Shown: piece by piece, positions 26,001 to 33,490 of the stretch
How positions within the stretch are numbered: the stretch's first letter is position 1
Layout of the letters: every line of letters starts with the position of its first letter
Source of the DNA: Cereibacter ovatus
GTDB lineage: Bacteria > Pseudomonadota > Alphaproteobacteria > Rhodobacterales > Rhodobacteraceae
NCBI RefSeq assembly: GCF_900207575.1
Contig: NZ_OAOQ01000014.1
Location: 17,256 to 81,255, forward strand
Length of the DNA stretch: 64,000 nt
Direction: 5' to 3'
Made by a program: the position numbers and the translations under genes
The notes under the pieces: model-generated
Seen by the model: only the letters and a program-made list of their open reading frames with translations
The model's database searches: none
Told to the model about the DNA's origin: nothing

Positions 26001-27089
26001 GGCTGCAATCCTTCAAGGAAATCCATCTGCGCCGGGCGCTGGGCCGCCTCGGTCGGCCCCCAGATCCACGGGCCGGAGGCCATGGGCAGCTGCGAGAGAG
26101 CGCCACGCATGTGCTGCTGCCAGAGGGTGAACTCCGTTGCCGAGCAGGCGCAGAGCGCGTGCCCGATGGGCCAGCCCATCAGCCATCCGACGAAGAGCGG
26201 GTTCAGCCGCCGCCGCGACCGGCCCTTCAGGATCCGCCGCGAGGTGACGCGCCCATGCGAGGCAATCATCGAAGCCCAAAGCGGGCGCGAGATCGGGGCG
26301 TGCGGCGAGGACCGCCGCCCATCCGGCAAGGTCACCGGGGCCGGGCGGGTGAAGCCCTGTTCCGCCCGGTAGTGCAGCAGGTCCATCCGGGACTTGCCGT
26401 CGCTGCGCGTGATGCTGGCCTCGCTCGATCCCTTCCAGTTCTGCGCGGCCGGGGTTGGCCAGTGGTTCGGCAGGGCTTTCGCGATGCCCAGCGCCAGCGC
26501 CTCGGCCTTCCGGGTAAAGTCGCTGTTGCCGGCCGGGTTGTAGCGGCCGGTGCCGGGATGCAGGCTCATCGGTGTGGGCCAGGATGAAGATCCGCAGTCG
26601 CTCATGCGGCGCGCCGACCTCTGCCGCCGAGAACAGACCCGCCGCAGGCGTGTAGCCCAATCCCCAAAGCTCTCGCAGGACAGTTTCAAGGCCGAGGGTG
26701 ACGTGACCGGCGACGTTTTCCAGGAAGACCCATTCCGGGCGGCATTCGCCGATGACGCGGGCGACGTCGGGCCAGAGGTGGCGAGGATCGTCGGCGCCGC
26801 CGCGTTTCCCGGCCGCGCTGAAGGGCTGGCAAGGGTATCCGGCCAGGACGGCATCGAAGGCGCCGCGGACGGGCCGGGCATCGAAGCTGCGCAGGTCGGT
26901 CCAGATTGGGGCCGGGACGAAATACCCCGCGCGCTGGGCGGCGATGAGGACCGCCCTTGGCCAGTCCTCCCATTCGACGAAGGCGCGGGTGTGATAGCCG
27001 GGTTCGGCGAGCATGAGGCCCAGATCAAGGCCTCCGCCGCCTGCACAGAGGGACAATCCGTGCCGGGGACGTGACACCATGCCATTCAC
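25997..27089 (-). pseudogene. C5-cytosine DNA methyltransferase with internal frameshift
   Basis: The first part (from GTG 27089 or ATG 27080) has LSLCAGGGGLDLGL, the catalytic GYPCQPFSAAG and FLENVAGHV, ending ERLRIFIL. From about 26585 the recognisable sequence continues in another frame: WPTPMSLHPGTGRYN, WPTPAAQNWKGS, and RRRLNPLFVGWLMGWP, ending at 25997 with an ATGA overlap to the next gene. The first frame stays open to 26013 and there shows LRLLGNGVHPLAAAHAW, which resembles motif X. So the 3' end looks coding in two frames. The enzyme is probably broken unless frameshifting or the shorter product is functional. Confidence 0.75.
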
Positions 27090-28093
27090 CGCACCCCGCG
27101 CTCGCGCAGGCGTTCGGCCGTGACCAGCCCGCGGGCCAGCATCGCGTCGCGCATGGTGTTGCTGATCGCGCTGACCGGCAGGTAGCGGTCGGAATTGACC
27201 AGATCGGCGTAGAAGGCTGGCAAGTCGGTGATCGGCTTTGCCGTTGGGGCGGGGGCCGCCTTGGGCTTTCTGCGCTTCCGTCCCGCATCCTCGACCTTGC
27301 GCCCTGCTGCGCGCTGCATTGCCCGGTCCAATGCCTTCGGCCCATCGGGCGGTTCGGGATGTTTCTCGCGGCTTGCCTCGGCCGCAGCGATGATCTCCGC
27401 CTCGGTCAACCCCAGCTCGTCACGCCAGCGCTGGACGTGCAGCCGGGGCGGCCAGCCTTGCCACCAGCCGGGCAGTGCCGCGGGGTCGAGGCCGAGTGCT
27501 GCGAGCAGATCCCCGAAAACCTCATCGGAAATCGCCTCGCGCGCTTGCGCGCCCTCCTCCTCCTTTACTGGTTTACTTAGAGGTTCCCTTACAGGGTTAG
27601 TGTCCGAAATCCGGACACGGCTTTCGGCGTTTTCCGGACACGGGTCGGCGGGAAAATCGGACACGGCTCCGGCACAACTCCCGTGTCCGAAATCCGGACA
27701 CGGCAGGGCATCGGACCCGTCGTCGAGGGGCGAAAGGCCTGCATCATCATTGCTTTCTGCACCCTCTGCTTCCCCGTGTCCGATTTCCGGACACGGCACC
27801 ACAGCCACAGGTGTGAACCCCGGCTCGAACCCCAGGATGTAGCGGGTGGGCAGCTGGCGCTTGGTCACGGGATCGAGCCGCGGCACCCGGCGCAGCAGAC
27901 CCACGGCCTCGAGCTGGCCAAGGTGATCGTTCAGTGTGGACCGGCTGATCTCGCAGTCATGCGCCAGCCGGTCCTGCGAGGGGAAGCAGCCGTAGTCGGG
28001 GTTGAACCGGTCGCAGAGATGCCAGAGGACGATCTTGGTCGTCGGCTTCAGCCCGCGCTGCTTGATGGCCCAGTTGGTGGCCTCGTGGCTCAT
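27086..28093 (-). CDS. Replication initiator-like winged-helix protein (lambda O-like)
   Basis: Residues 1-110 form a winged-helix domain (TTKIVLWHLCDRFNP, FPSQDRLAHDCEISRSTLNDHLGQLEAVGLLRRVPR). The middle (about 110-175) is low-complexity and encoded by palindromic repeats. The C-terminal part has helices and DLPAFYADLVNSDRYLPVSAISNTMRDAMLARGLV. As in lambda O, an N-terminal DNA-binding domain is encoded next to iterons lying inside the same gene, which suggests an origin-binding role. It overlaps the methyltransferase downstream (GTGA) and VRR-NUC upstream. Confidence 0.65.
   Translation of the reverse strand: MSHEATNWAIKQRGLKPTTKIVLWHLCDRFNPDYGCFPSQDRLAHDCEISRSTLNDHLGQLEAVGLLRRVPRLDPVTKRQLPTRYILGFEPGFTPVAVVPCPEIGHGEAEGAESNDDAGLSPLDDGSDALPCPDFGHGSCAGAVSDFPADPCPENAESRVRISDTNPVREPLSKPVKEEEGAQAREAISDEVFGDLLAALGLDPAALPGWWQGWPPRLHVQRWRDELGLTEAEIIAAAEASREKHPEPPDGPKALDRAMQRAAGRKVEDAGRKRRKPKAAPAPTAKPITDLPAFYADLVNSDRYLPVSAISNTMRDAMLARGLVTAERLRERGVR
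27594..27796. repeat. Palindromic iterons, candidate replication origin or operator
   Basis: Unit: CCGTGTCCG, 5-bp spacer (AAATC or ATTTC), CGGACACGG. Full copies lie at 27681-27703 and 27774-27796, a nearly full copy at 27598-27620, and half-copies at about 27630-27643 and 27655-27666. Arms of 9 bp are perfect palindromes. The run is inside the winged-helix gene, with a more AT-rich stretch just left (27562-27600). Confidence 0.7.
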
Positions 28094-28485
28094 GGCGCGG
28101 ACCTCCGCGGGGCAGGGGCGATGCGCGTGGTGAAGCCGTGATCCGCCAGCGCGCCCAGCGCGTCATCGAGGCTGCGGACCAGCGCCCAGCCAAACCCCTG
28201 TGCCTTCACAGCATCGCGGAACGCCTCCTGCTCCGGCCGCAGCCGCCCCTTCGGGGCCTTCAGTTCGAGGAACAGGACGCGGCCGTCGCAGATCACCATC
28301 AGATCGGCGAACCCGGCATGGACGCCCATGCCGACAAGGATCGCCTGGCGCTTGGCCCCGCGGGGCCCGGCCTCGGTCACCTCATTGGCGCAGTGGTGGA
28401 TGATCGCCGAGCGGGGAAGGGCGATGCGCAGGGCCTGCACGACGGCACGCTGAAGATCGGCCTCGGGGGTGCCACGGCGCATCAT
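28090..28485 (-). CDS. VRR-NUC domain protein
   Basis: This 131-residue protein has the PD-(D/E)XK-type VRR-NUC core: GVHAGFADLMVICDGRVLFLELKAPKGRLRPEQEAF, with D, E-x-K and a later helix. Short phage versions of this family are predicted structure-specific nucleases linked to replication or recombination intermediates. It overlaps the replication gene by 4 bp and the next upstream gene by 4 bp, so it is part of one early operon. Confidence 0.85.
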   Translation of the reverse strand: MMRRGTPEADLQRAVVQALRIALPRSAIIHHCANEVTEAGPRGAKRQAILVGMGVHAGFADLMVICDGRVLFLELKAPKGRLRPEQEAFRDAVKAQGFGWALVRSLDDALGALADHGFTTRIAPAPRRSAP

Positions 28486-28721
28486 CGCGCGGCTCTCCCC
28501 TGGTCTTCGCGCTGGGCACGTTGCACCGGCCGCCGCGCATCGACGACGACCAGCAGGCGCTGGGCATCAGCTCGCTCGCCAGGGGTCTCGCCATGCTGGG
28601 CAAGCACGTTGCAGGCGAGCCGGATCAGGAGATCGCTGTGATGTGCGACATCGGCGAGGACGGCGCGGGCCTCGGCCACGCGGTCGGCGGGCCAGGCGGA
28701 ACTGCGGGGGTGGATCGTCAT
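28482..28721 (-). CDS. Small phage protein, unknown function
   Basis: From the ATG at 28721 (ATGA overlap with the upstream gene's stop) the protein has 79 residues, mostly helical (RVAEARAVLADVAHHSDLLIRLACNVLAQHG). The frame is open further upstream, but that part overlaps the excisionase-like gene. No domain recognised. Confidence 0.6.
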   Translation of the reverse strand: MTIHPRSSAWPADRVAEARAVLADVAHHSDLLIRLACNVLAQHGETPGERADAQRLLVVVDARRPVQRAQREDQGRAAR

Positions 28722-28966
28722 GACCGCCCCCGCGTCTTGCGCACCGGGTGAGCCTGTTCCTGCGCCCTGATCCACTCCTGGATGGCGGCGCGGCGATAGA
28801 AGGTCTTTCGACCTATGCGTGTGCAGGGCGGACCCTGACGGCGGGCCTCCCACCGCGACAAAGTGTCTGTGGTCAAATCCAGTGCGCGGGCCAGCTGCTC
28901 GCGGCTGATCCAGTCGGCCAGGAGGTCAGGGACCTCCTCCACCGGGTCGTTTTGTATGTCCTTCAT
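28718..28966 (-). CDS. MerR/AlpA-type helix-turn-helix protein (excisionase-like)
   Basis: This 82-residue protein has ISREQLARALDLTTDTLSRWEARRQGPPCTRIGRKTFYRRAAIQEWIRAQ, the classic winged helix of AlpA/excisionase proteins. It would bind phage DNA as a directionality factor or regulator of the early operon. It is the first gene of the minus-strand early unit; the promoter must lie upstream in 28967-29588. Confidence 0.75.
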   Translation of the reverse strand: MKDIQNDPVEEVPDLLADWISREQLARALDLTTDTLSRWEARRQGPPCTRIGRKTFYRRAAIQEWIRAQEQAHPVRKTRGRS

Positions 28967-29588
28967 GGGCTGCTCCGTTCGCCTCGCGCCCCTCTGCCGG
29001 GGGCGGTTTCAGCGAAGCAGAGCGCGAGGACCGGAAGACAGGCGGAAGGTGGAACTGGCCGCTAGCTCCCAATTCCACCCCTTGTTTTATTGGACTTTCA
29101 GCGGATAGCGCGCGACGCGACAGGCGTTGCCGCAGCCCTCGCAGCGCATCTCAAGCGCCGGTTCCTGGCGACGATCCGCACTTCGTCGCCATCGTTTCGT
29201 CAGCTTGGGGCTGATTGGGCGGCGCTGAGACGGTTTCGCCGGTTTCGCAGCGACCGGAATTGCCGGAATGGACCGTTCCGGTCGGGTTCCGGGGGTGCTG
29301 GACGATATCCACAAGTTCTTTTTTTGTTCCGTCGCGCCAGCGTAGGATTCTGGTTGATCGCTCGCCTTCCGGATGCGTAGATTCGTGGTTGAGCAGAACA
29401 TAAGAATCGACAAGGCAACCGAAGCCAGGTCCCGCCCCTCTTGGGGTGGAGTGCCCAATTACAGGCAGTTTTCCTCGACGACGTGGGCTGCAGCCAGTCC
29501 ACCCGCGTGCTTGGCACGGCGGGTTTTTGTAACCCGCAGTCCGACGGCCCTGGCCGAAGGATGCCGTATGTCTGAGAGGAGTTCATTC
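28967..29588. other. Divergent intergenic control region
   Basis: About 620 bp between the excisionase-like gene (minus) and a plus-strand gene at 29589. Short frames here have no family signature. A moderately AT-rich patch near 29079-29100 and another near 29300-29330 may hold promoters, but no clear -35/-10 pair or operator can be fixed. No repressor gene was found next to it. Confidence 0.4.
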
Positions 29589-30191
29589 ATGCCTTTGCCG
29601 CCCGTCGCCTTCTATTCCATCTACGAAATTGCCGTGCGCTGGGGCTGTCCCCCGGCCGATGTCGCGGGCTGGGCGGCAGAGGGCCAGCTGAAGGTCGTCG
29701 CAGGCATTCCGCCCGTCAGATGTGGGGATGAAGTCGTGGGGGGCTTGGTCGAGGTGCCCATCGCGGAACTGATGTGCATGTTCAGGCGGTTCGGGCCGAG
29801 CGACGATATCGGCCGATTGAAGCGCGTTCTCAAACCCGGCAGCGCGACCTGGGCGCACGTGACCGAACCTTCGGATGGTCTGCCGATCCGCTCGTCAGAC
29901 CTGATGGTGGCGTCGGGGTCGTTGCTGCAATTCGAGGAAGAACGCGACCTATTGCGCCGCCCGGCCTCCACCATCGGCGCCAGTCCGCGGTACGATTGGG
30001 ATTCCATGTACGCGTGGCTGACCGTTTTCCTGTTCGAAAAGGGGGTGCCCGACACCCAGACCGCGCTGGTTGCGCTGGTGCAGGACTGGTTCGTCCAGAA
30101 TTCGAAGTCGGGGGAAGTGCCGGATGAAAGCACCATCCGCAAGCGGCTGACCTCCCTCTGGCGCAAGCTGCGTGGCGAGGAAACGGTGTGA
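29589..30191 (+). CDS. Integrase-linked protein with N-terminal helix-turn-helix-like region
   Basis: The frame is open from 29373, but the ATG at 29589 is preceded by GAGGAG at a 7-base spacing, and residues from MPLPPVAFYSIYEIAVRWGC onward look conserved. The protein is 200 residues. The start resembles a MerR/excisionase fold (YEIAVRWGCPPADVAGWAAEGQLKVV). The rest is helical (ETALVALVQDWF region, then ESTIRKRLTSLWRKLRGEE). It ends 3 bp from integrase 1, convergently. Function unknown; probably a regulator of the element. Confidence 0.65.
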   Translation: MPLPPVAFYSIYEIAVRWGCPPADVAGWAAEGQLKVVAGIPPVRCGDEVVGGLVEVPIAELMCMFRRFGPSDDIGRLKRVLKPGSATWAHVTEPSDGLPIRSSDLMVASGSLLQFEEERDLLRRPASTIGASPRYDWDSMYAWLTVFLFEKGVPDTQTALVALVQDWFVQNSKSGEVPDESTIRKRLTSLWRKLRGEETV

Positions 30192-30194
30192 AGG

Positions 30195-31469
30195 TCAGGC
30201 CGATTTCGGCAAGTCGGTTCCGTCCTGCGCTGCGTCATGCACAAGGCGGGGCCGCGGGCGCAGGAGACTGGCCACCGTATCGACGCCTGCGCGCAAGGGG
30301 GAATCCATCAGGTGCGCATAACGCTGGGTGGTCTGCATCTGGCTGTGGCCCAAGAGCTTGCCGATCATTTCCAGCGATGCGCCGCCGCTGACAAGCAGGG
30401 AGGCGAAGGTGTGGCGCAGGTCGTGGATGCGGACGTCGGCCAGCCCGGCGTCCTTCTGTGCCTTGGCCCAGAAACGGCGGATTTCACGCACCGGCTGGCC
30501 AACCGTCTCGCCGGGGAAGAGCCACGGATTGCCGCTCGGCACCGCCCGCAGACGCAGGCGCACGATGGCTGCGACGTCCTGCGAAATCGGCACACGGTGG
30601 ATCTTGCGCTGCTTGGTGGTCGAGGCGGGTTTCGACCAGATGGCATAGTCGAGGTTCAACTGTTCGAACCGCGCGGTGCGAACCTCGCCCACCCGCGCGC
30701 CGGTCAACATGCACATGCGGATGATCGCCGCGGCGCGCTGATCCTCGGCGCCATCCAGCACGGCCGCCAGTCGAGTCAGCTCTTCGGGCGACAGGAAGCG
30801 CTCGCGGGCATGTTCGATGCGACGATGGAACCCCTGCGCGGGGTTGTCCGTCCGCCATTCCCATTCCATGGCCAGCGTGAACATCTTGCGCAGCACCTCA
30901 CCCATGCGGTTGGCGCGGATCGGGGTGGGCTTGTGGCCCTGCAGTTTGCGGGCCCTGTTATTGGGTTTCGCCTTGCAGGGGCGGGGGCGGCCCTCGGCCA
31001 CAAAATCGAGGAACTTTGCCACATCGGACTTGGTGATCTCTGTCACCAGCCGGTTGCCCCAGGCCGGTTCCACCATCTTCTTCAGCATCGAGACCTGGTC
31101 GCCCGCATTGGTCTTGGCGAGTTTCGGCAGATGCTCGGCGATGTAGCGGTCGATCATGTCCGTGACGCGCGGGGCCCCTCGCCATTCGTCGCGCGCCGCC
31201 AGAGGGTCCTGCCCTTCGTCGATGGCGCGCCGCAGTTCCTTGGCGCGTTCGCGCGCGGCCGTGACGCTCCACTCCGGCCAGCGCCCGATGGTCATCCGGC
31301 GCTGCCGCCCTGAGTGCCGGTAGTCGATGGTGAAGGTCCGCGCGCCCGAGGCCTGCACGCGGGCGGCGAAGCCGATCACCTCCGTGTCGAAGATCTGATA
31401 GCTGACGCCGGGCTTGGGGTCCGCCTCGCGCAGGGTTTTCTCATTCAGTTTCAGTCTCTTGACCATGCT
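30195..31469 (-). CDS. int: Tyrosine recombinase, integrase 1
   Basis: From ATG 31469 the protein is 424 residues (an earlier ATG at 31493 adds eight). It has the DUF4102-type N-terminal arm domain (KLNEKTLREADPKPGVSYQIFDTEVIGFAARV), a SAM-like core and the catalytic set: Arg in GARVGEVRTA, HDLRHTFAS, GHSQMQTTQRYAH (nucleophile Tyr). This is the P4/tRNA-targeting integrase type. It most likely drove integration at the tRNA-fMet 3' end found 5.4 kb away at 36878. Confidence 0.92.
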   Translation of the reverse strand, partial: SMVKRLKLNEKTLREADPKPGVSYQIFDTEVIGFAARVQASGARTFTIDYRHSGRQRRMTIGRWPEWSVTAARERAKELRRAIDEGQDPLAARDEWRGAPRVTDMIDRYIAEHLPKLAKTNAGDQVSMLKKMVEPAWGNRLVTEITKSDVAKFLDFVAEGRPRPCKAKPNNRARKLQGHKPTPIRANRMGEVLRKMFTLAMEWEWRTDNPAQGFHRRIEHARERFLSPEELTRLAAVLDGAEDQRAAAIIRMCMLTGARVGEVRTARFEQLNLDYAIWSKPASTTKQRKIHRVPISQDVAAIVRLRLRAVPSGNPWLFPGETVGQPVREIRRFWAKAQKDAGLADVRIHDLRHTFASLLVSGGASLEMIGKLLGHSQMQTTQRYAHLMDSPLRAGVDTVASLLRPRPRLVHDAAQDGTDLPKSA

Positions 31470-31729
31470 TCGCACCTCCGTCGCCAACGACACAGGCGTA
31501 GACCTGCGCCACTATCAAGTCGGACCACAGGGCCGGGACCGGAATACAGGCGGAAGGTGGAATTGAAGGCCGGGGGACAATTCCGGGAAGGAAAAACAAG
31601 GTGTTACGCGACTTGGCCCAGTGCGAGGGGTTGGGAAAAGACGGACGCACTCCACCATCTTCGCCGATGGTTTGATCGGGATCTGCGCATGAGGTAATCC
31701 TGTCGGAACGCTCCTATCCCGAAACTGCA

Positions 31730-32179
31730 ATGCCCAGCGCCAAGCCTCCGAGAAACCTGACGCCCGTTCTTTGCCAGCGGCTGCAGACCGAGATGCTGAA
31801 GGCCTGCGAAGCCGTCGCCGCCCGTCATGGCCTGGTGGTCGAGCCGCGCGACATCACCGGCGTTGACCTGCGCTGGGGGTTTGATGCGACGTTTCGGGTG
31901 TCGATCCCGATGGCTGATGGAACTGCCCTTAACCCTGAAAGACTGCGCTTCGAGGCGCTGGCAGAAGCGTTCGGCTTGTCGCCGAACGATTTCGGACGCC
32001 AGTTCAGCGCAGGGCGCGAGTCCTTCCGGATCACTGGCATCGACCCCCGCCGCCCCAAATACCCGGTTTCCGCCGAACGCATCCCTGACGGGCAAGGATT
32101 CAAGTTCACCATCGAACAAGTAGCGACACAGCTGCAGAAGGGTATGAAGGATGTGACACCGAGGGGCAAAGGTTGGTAG
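31730..32179 (+). CDS. Hypothetical protein
   Basis: This 149-residue protein (MPSAKPPRNLTPVLCQRLQTEMLKACEAVAARHGL...) is mixed alpha/beta with a pattern of strands (LRWGFDATFRVSIP) and a C-terminal KFTIEQVATQLQKGM helix. No signal, membrane segment or catalytic motif is seen. It is divergent from integrase 1 and precedes the GIY-YIG/TrlF pair. The start has only a weak ribosome site. Confidence 0.6.
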   Translation: MPSAKPPRNLTPVLCQRLQTEMLKACEAVAARHGLVVEPRDITGVDLRWGFDATFRVSIPMADGTALNPERLRFEALAEAFGLSPNDFGRQFSAGRESFRITGIDPRRPKYPVSAERIPDGQGFKFTIEQVATQLQKGMKDVTPRGKGW

Positions 32180-32437
32180 CTCTCAGACGTAAAGCGGCCG
32201 ATCGATCTCTTCTCGAGCAACGATCCCATCGCTCAGCCAGATCGGTTTTCCTGTTACCCGAAACTTCGTGCCGGAAACTCTCATTCCATGATGCGCCGAT
32301 CAGTCGTCTGTCGACTCCAGCTCATACACTATGCATTCTAGAGAGATGAAAATGGAAGTCTGTCTGCATGTTTTGGCCTGCGAGTGCGGGTACTATGCCT
32401 GCAACATGTAGCGCAATTCAAACAAGGGTTCTTGATA

Positions 32438-33490
32438 GTGATCGTGAGCGCCACTAGCACAAAGTCCAAGGTCACCTTCTTGGAAACGGTTTATCCACCG
32501 ATTTCCAATCAGGAGACTATCTGGCTTCAGAATGACCCGGAGGTGGAGGCGCTGCTGAGGCAGAGTGACTTCTATATGATAGGGGGGCGCGCCGAGGCAA
32601 AATACTTGAATCTCGTCATCGACCCTGAGGCCAATGCTATCACCTTTGACTTCGCGATTGGCGACGATTTTCGTGACCCCGTCGAGATCCGCATCCGCGA
32701 TCTACCAGCCGTCAAGCAATCGAACGCTGATTCCTTTTGGATCGAGACCGGCGACAAGAATATCCGAATATGGGACGGACCGATCGGCGAGGCCAGCTCG
32801 AACGTTCTGGAGTGGTTCACGACCGAGAAACTGATTTGGGATCGGTCGCGTGGCCGTATGGGTATCGAGCGCTTCGATCGTTACCGCGAGGCCGCGATCT
32901 ACGATCTCCTTTATGTCGGCATCGCCAAGGTCGGTGACAGCTTCGACCGTCTCATCAGCAATGGGCACAAAGCTCGCATGGAGATCCTCGGCAACGAGCC
33001 CCAGCGCTATCCCGGAGCGCGGGTGACCGACGAAATCTATTTGTTCTTGTTCAACGTGCAGCCGCTCATCATGACGACATTCGAGCTGGGCCATGACTTC
33101 GAGAACGAAGATTTCAGAAGCGCCTACGACCATAAGCGTATCGTCGCCGACGCCGAGAAGGCGTTCGTAAGCACCCTGAAGCCCGAATACAACGTGGTGA
33201 AGTTCGCGAGCTACCCGAAGGGTGCGGACGGCCTCTACGGCTCTGACTTCGTTCGATACGGCTACGCGATCTGCGAGGCCATCTCCTTCAACACGGCGCA
33301 TGGCCGGATCAGGGGAAGCCGGGACGCGGACACCGGCTTCATCACTAATGATGCCGACAGCATCTTCGTCGAAGGAAACACTGTGAAGCTGTTCGTCTCG
33401 GGCGTCGACTTCTCGGCCGAGTCGCCGCCAGCCGCGCTGAATGCGGCTCCGCAAGTCGACAAGAAGGAAGAAAACCAGGGGGGTGTATGA
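32438..33490 (+). CDS. GIY-YIG-like nuclease, partner of the PHP/ABC ATPase
   Basis: The frame is open from 32384; GTG at 32438 or 32444 is the likelier start (residues follow GTG 32438). The middle holds a GIY-YIG-like core: Y-D-L-L-Y-V-G-I at 155-162, Arg171 in SFDRLISNGHKAR, and Glu240 in DAEKAFVSTLKPEYN, the typical C-terminal E...P.YN element. About 150 residues precede it without a recognised domain. The last four bases overlap the ATPase start (ATGA), so the two are coupled. GIY-YIG enzymes cut DNA; a nuclease role in a two-gene defence unit is inferred. Confidence 0.6.
   Translation: MIVSATSTKSKVTFLETVYPPISNQETIWLQNDPEVEALLRQSDFYMIGGRAEAKYLNLVIDPEANAITFDFAIGDDFRDPVEIRIRDLPAVKQSNADSFWIETGDKNIRIWDGPIGEASSNVLEWFTTEKLIWDRSRGRMGIERFDRYREAAIYDLLYVGIAKVGDSFDRLISNGHKARMEILGNEPQRYPGARVTDEIYLFLFNVQPLIMTTFELGHDFENEDFRSAYDHKRIVADAEKAFVSTLKPEYNVVKFASYPKGADGLYGSDFVRYGYAICEAISFNTAHGRIRGSRDADTGFITNDADSIFVEGNTVKLFVSGVDFSAESPPAALNAAPQVDKKEENQGGV

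Noticed and set aside
27594..27796. CRISPR-like repeat array
   Set aside because: Repeats are palindromic with irregular spacing and no unique spacers of constant length, and they lie inside a coding sequence; iterons fit better.
29090..29458. Short frames between the excisionase-like gene and 29589
   Set aside because: No ribosome site or recognisable family on either strand; composition typical of non-coding high-GC DNA.
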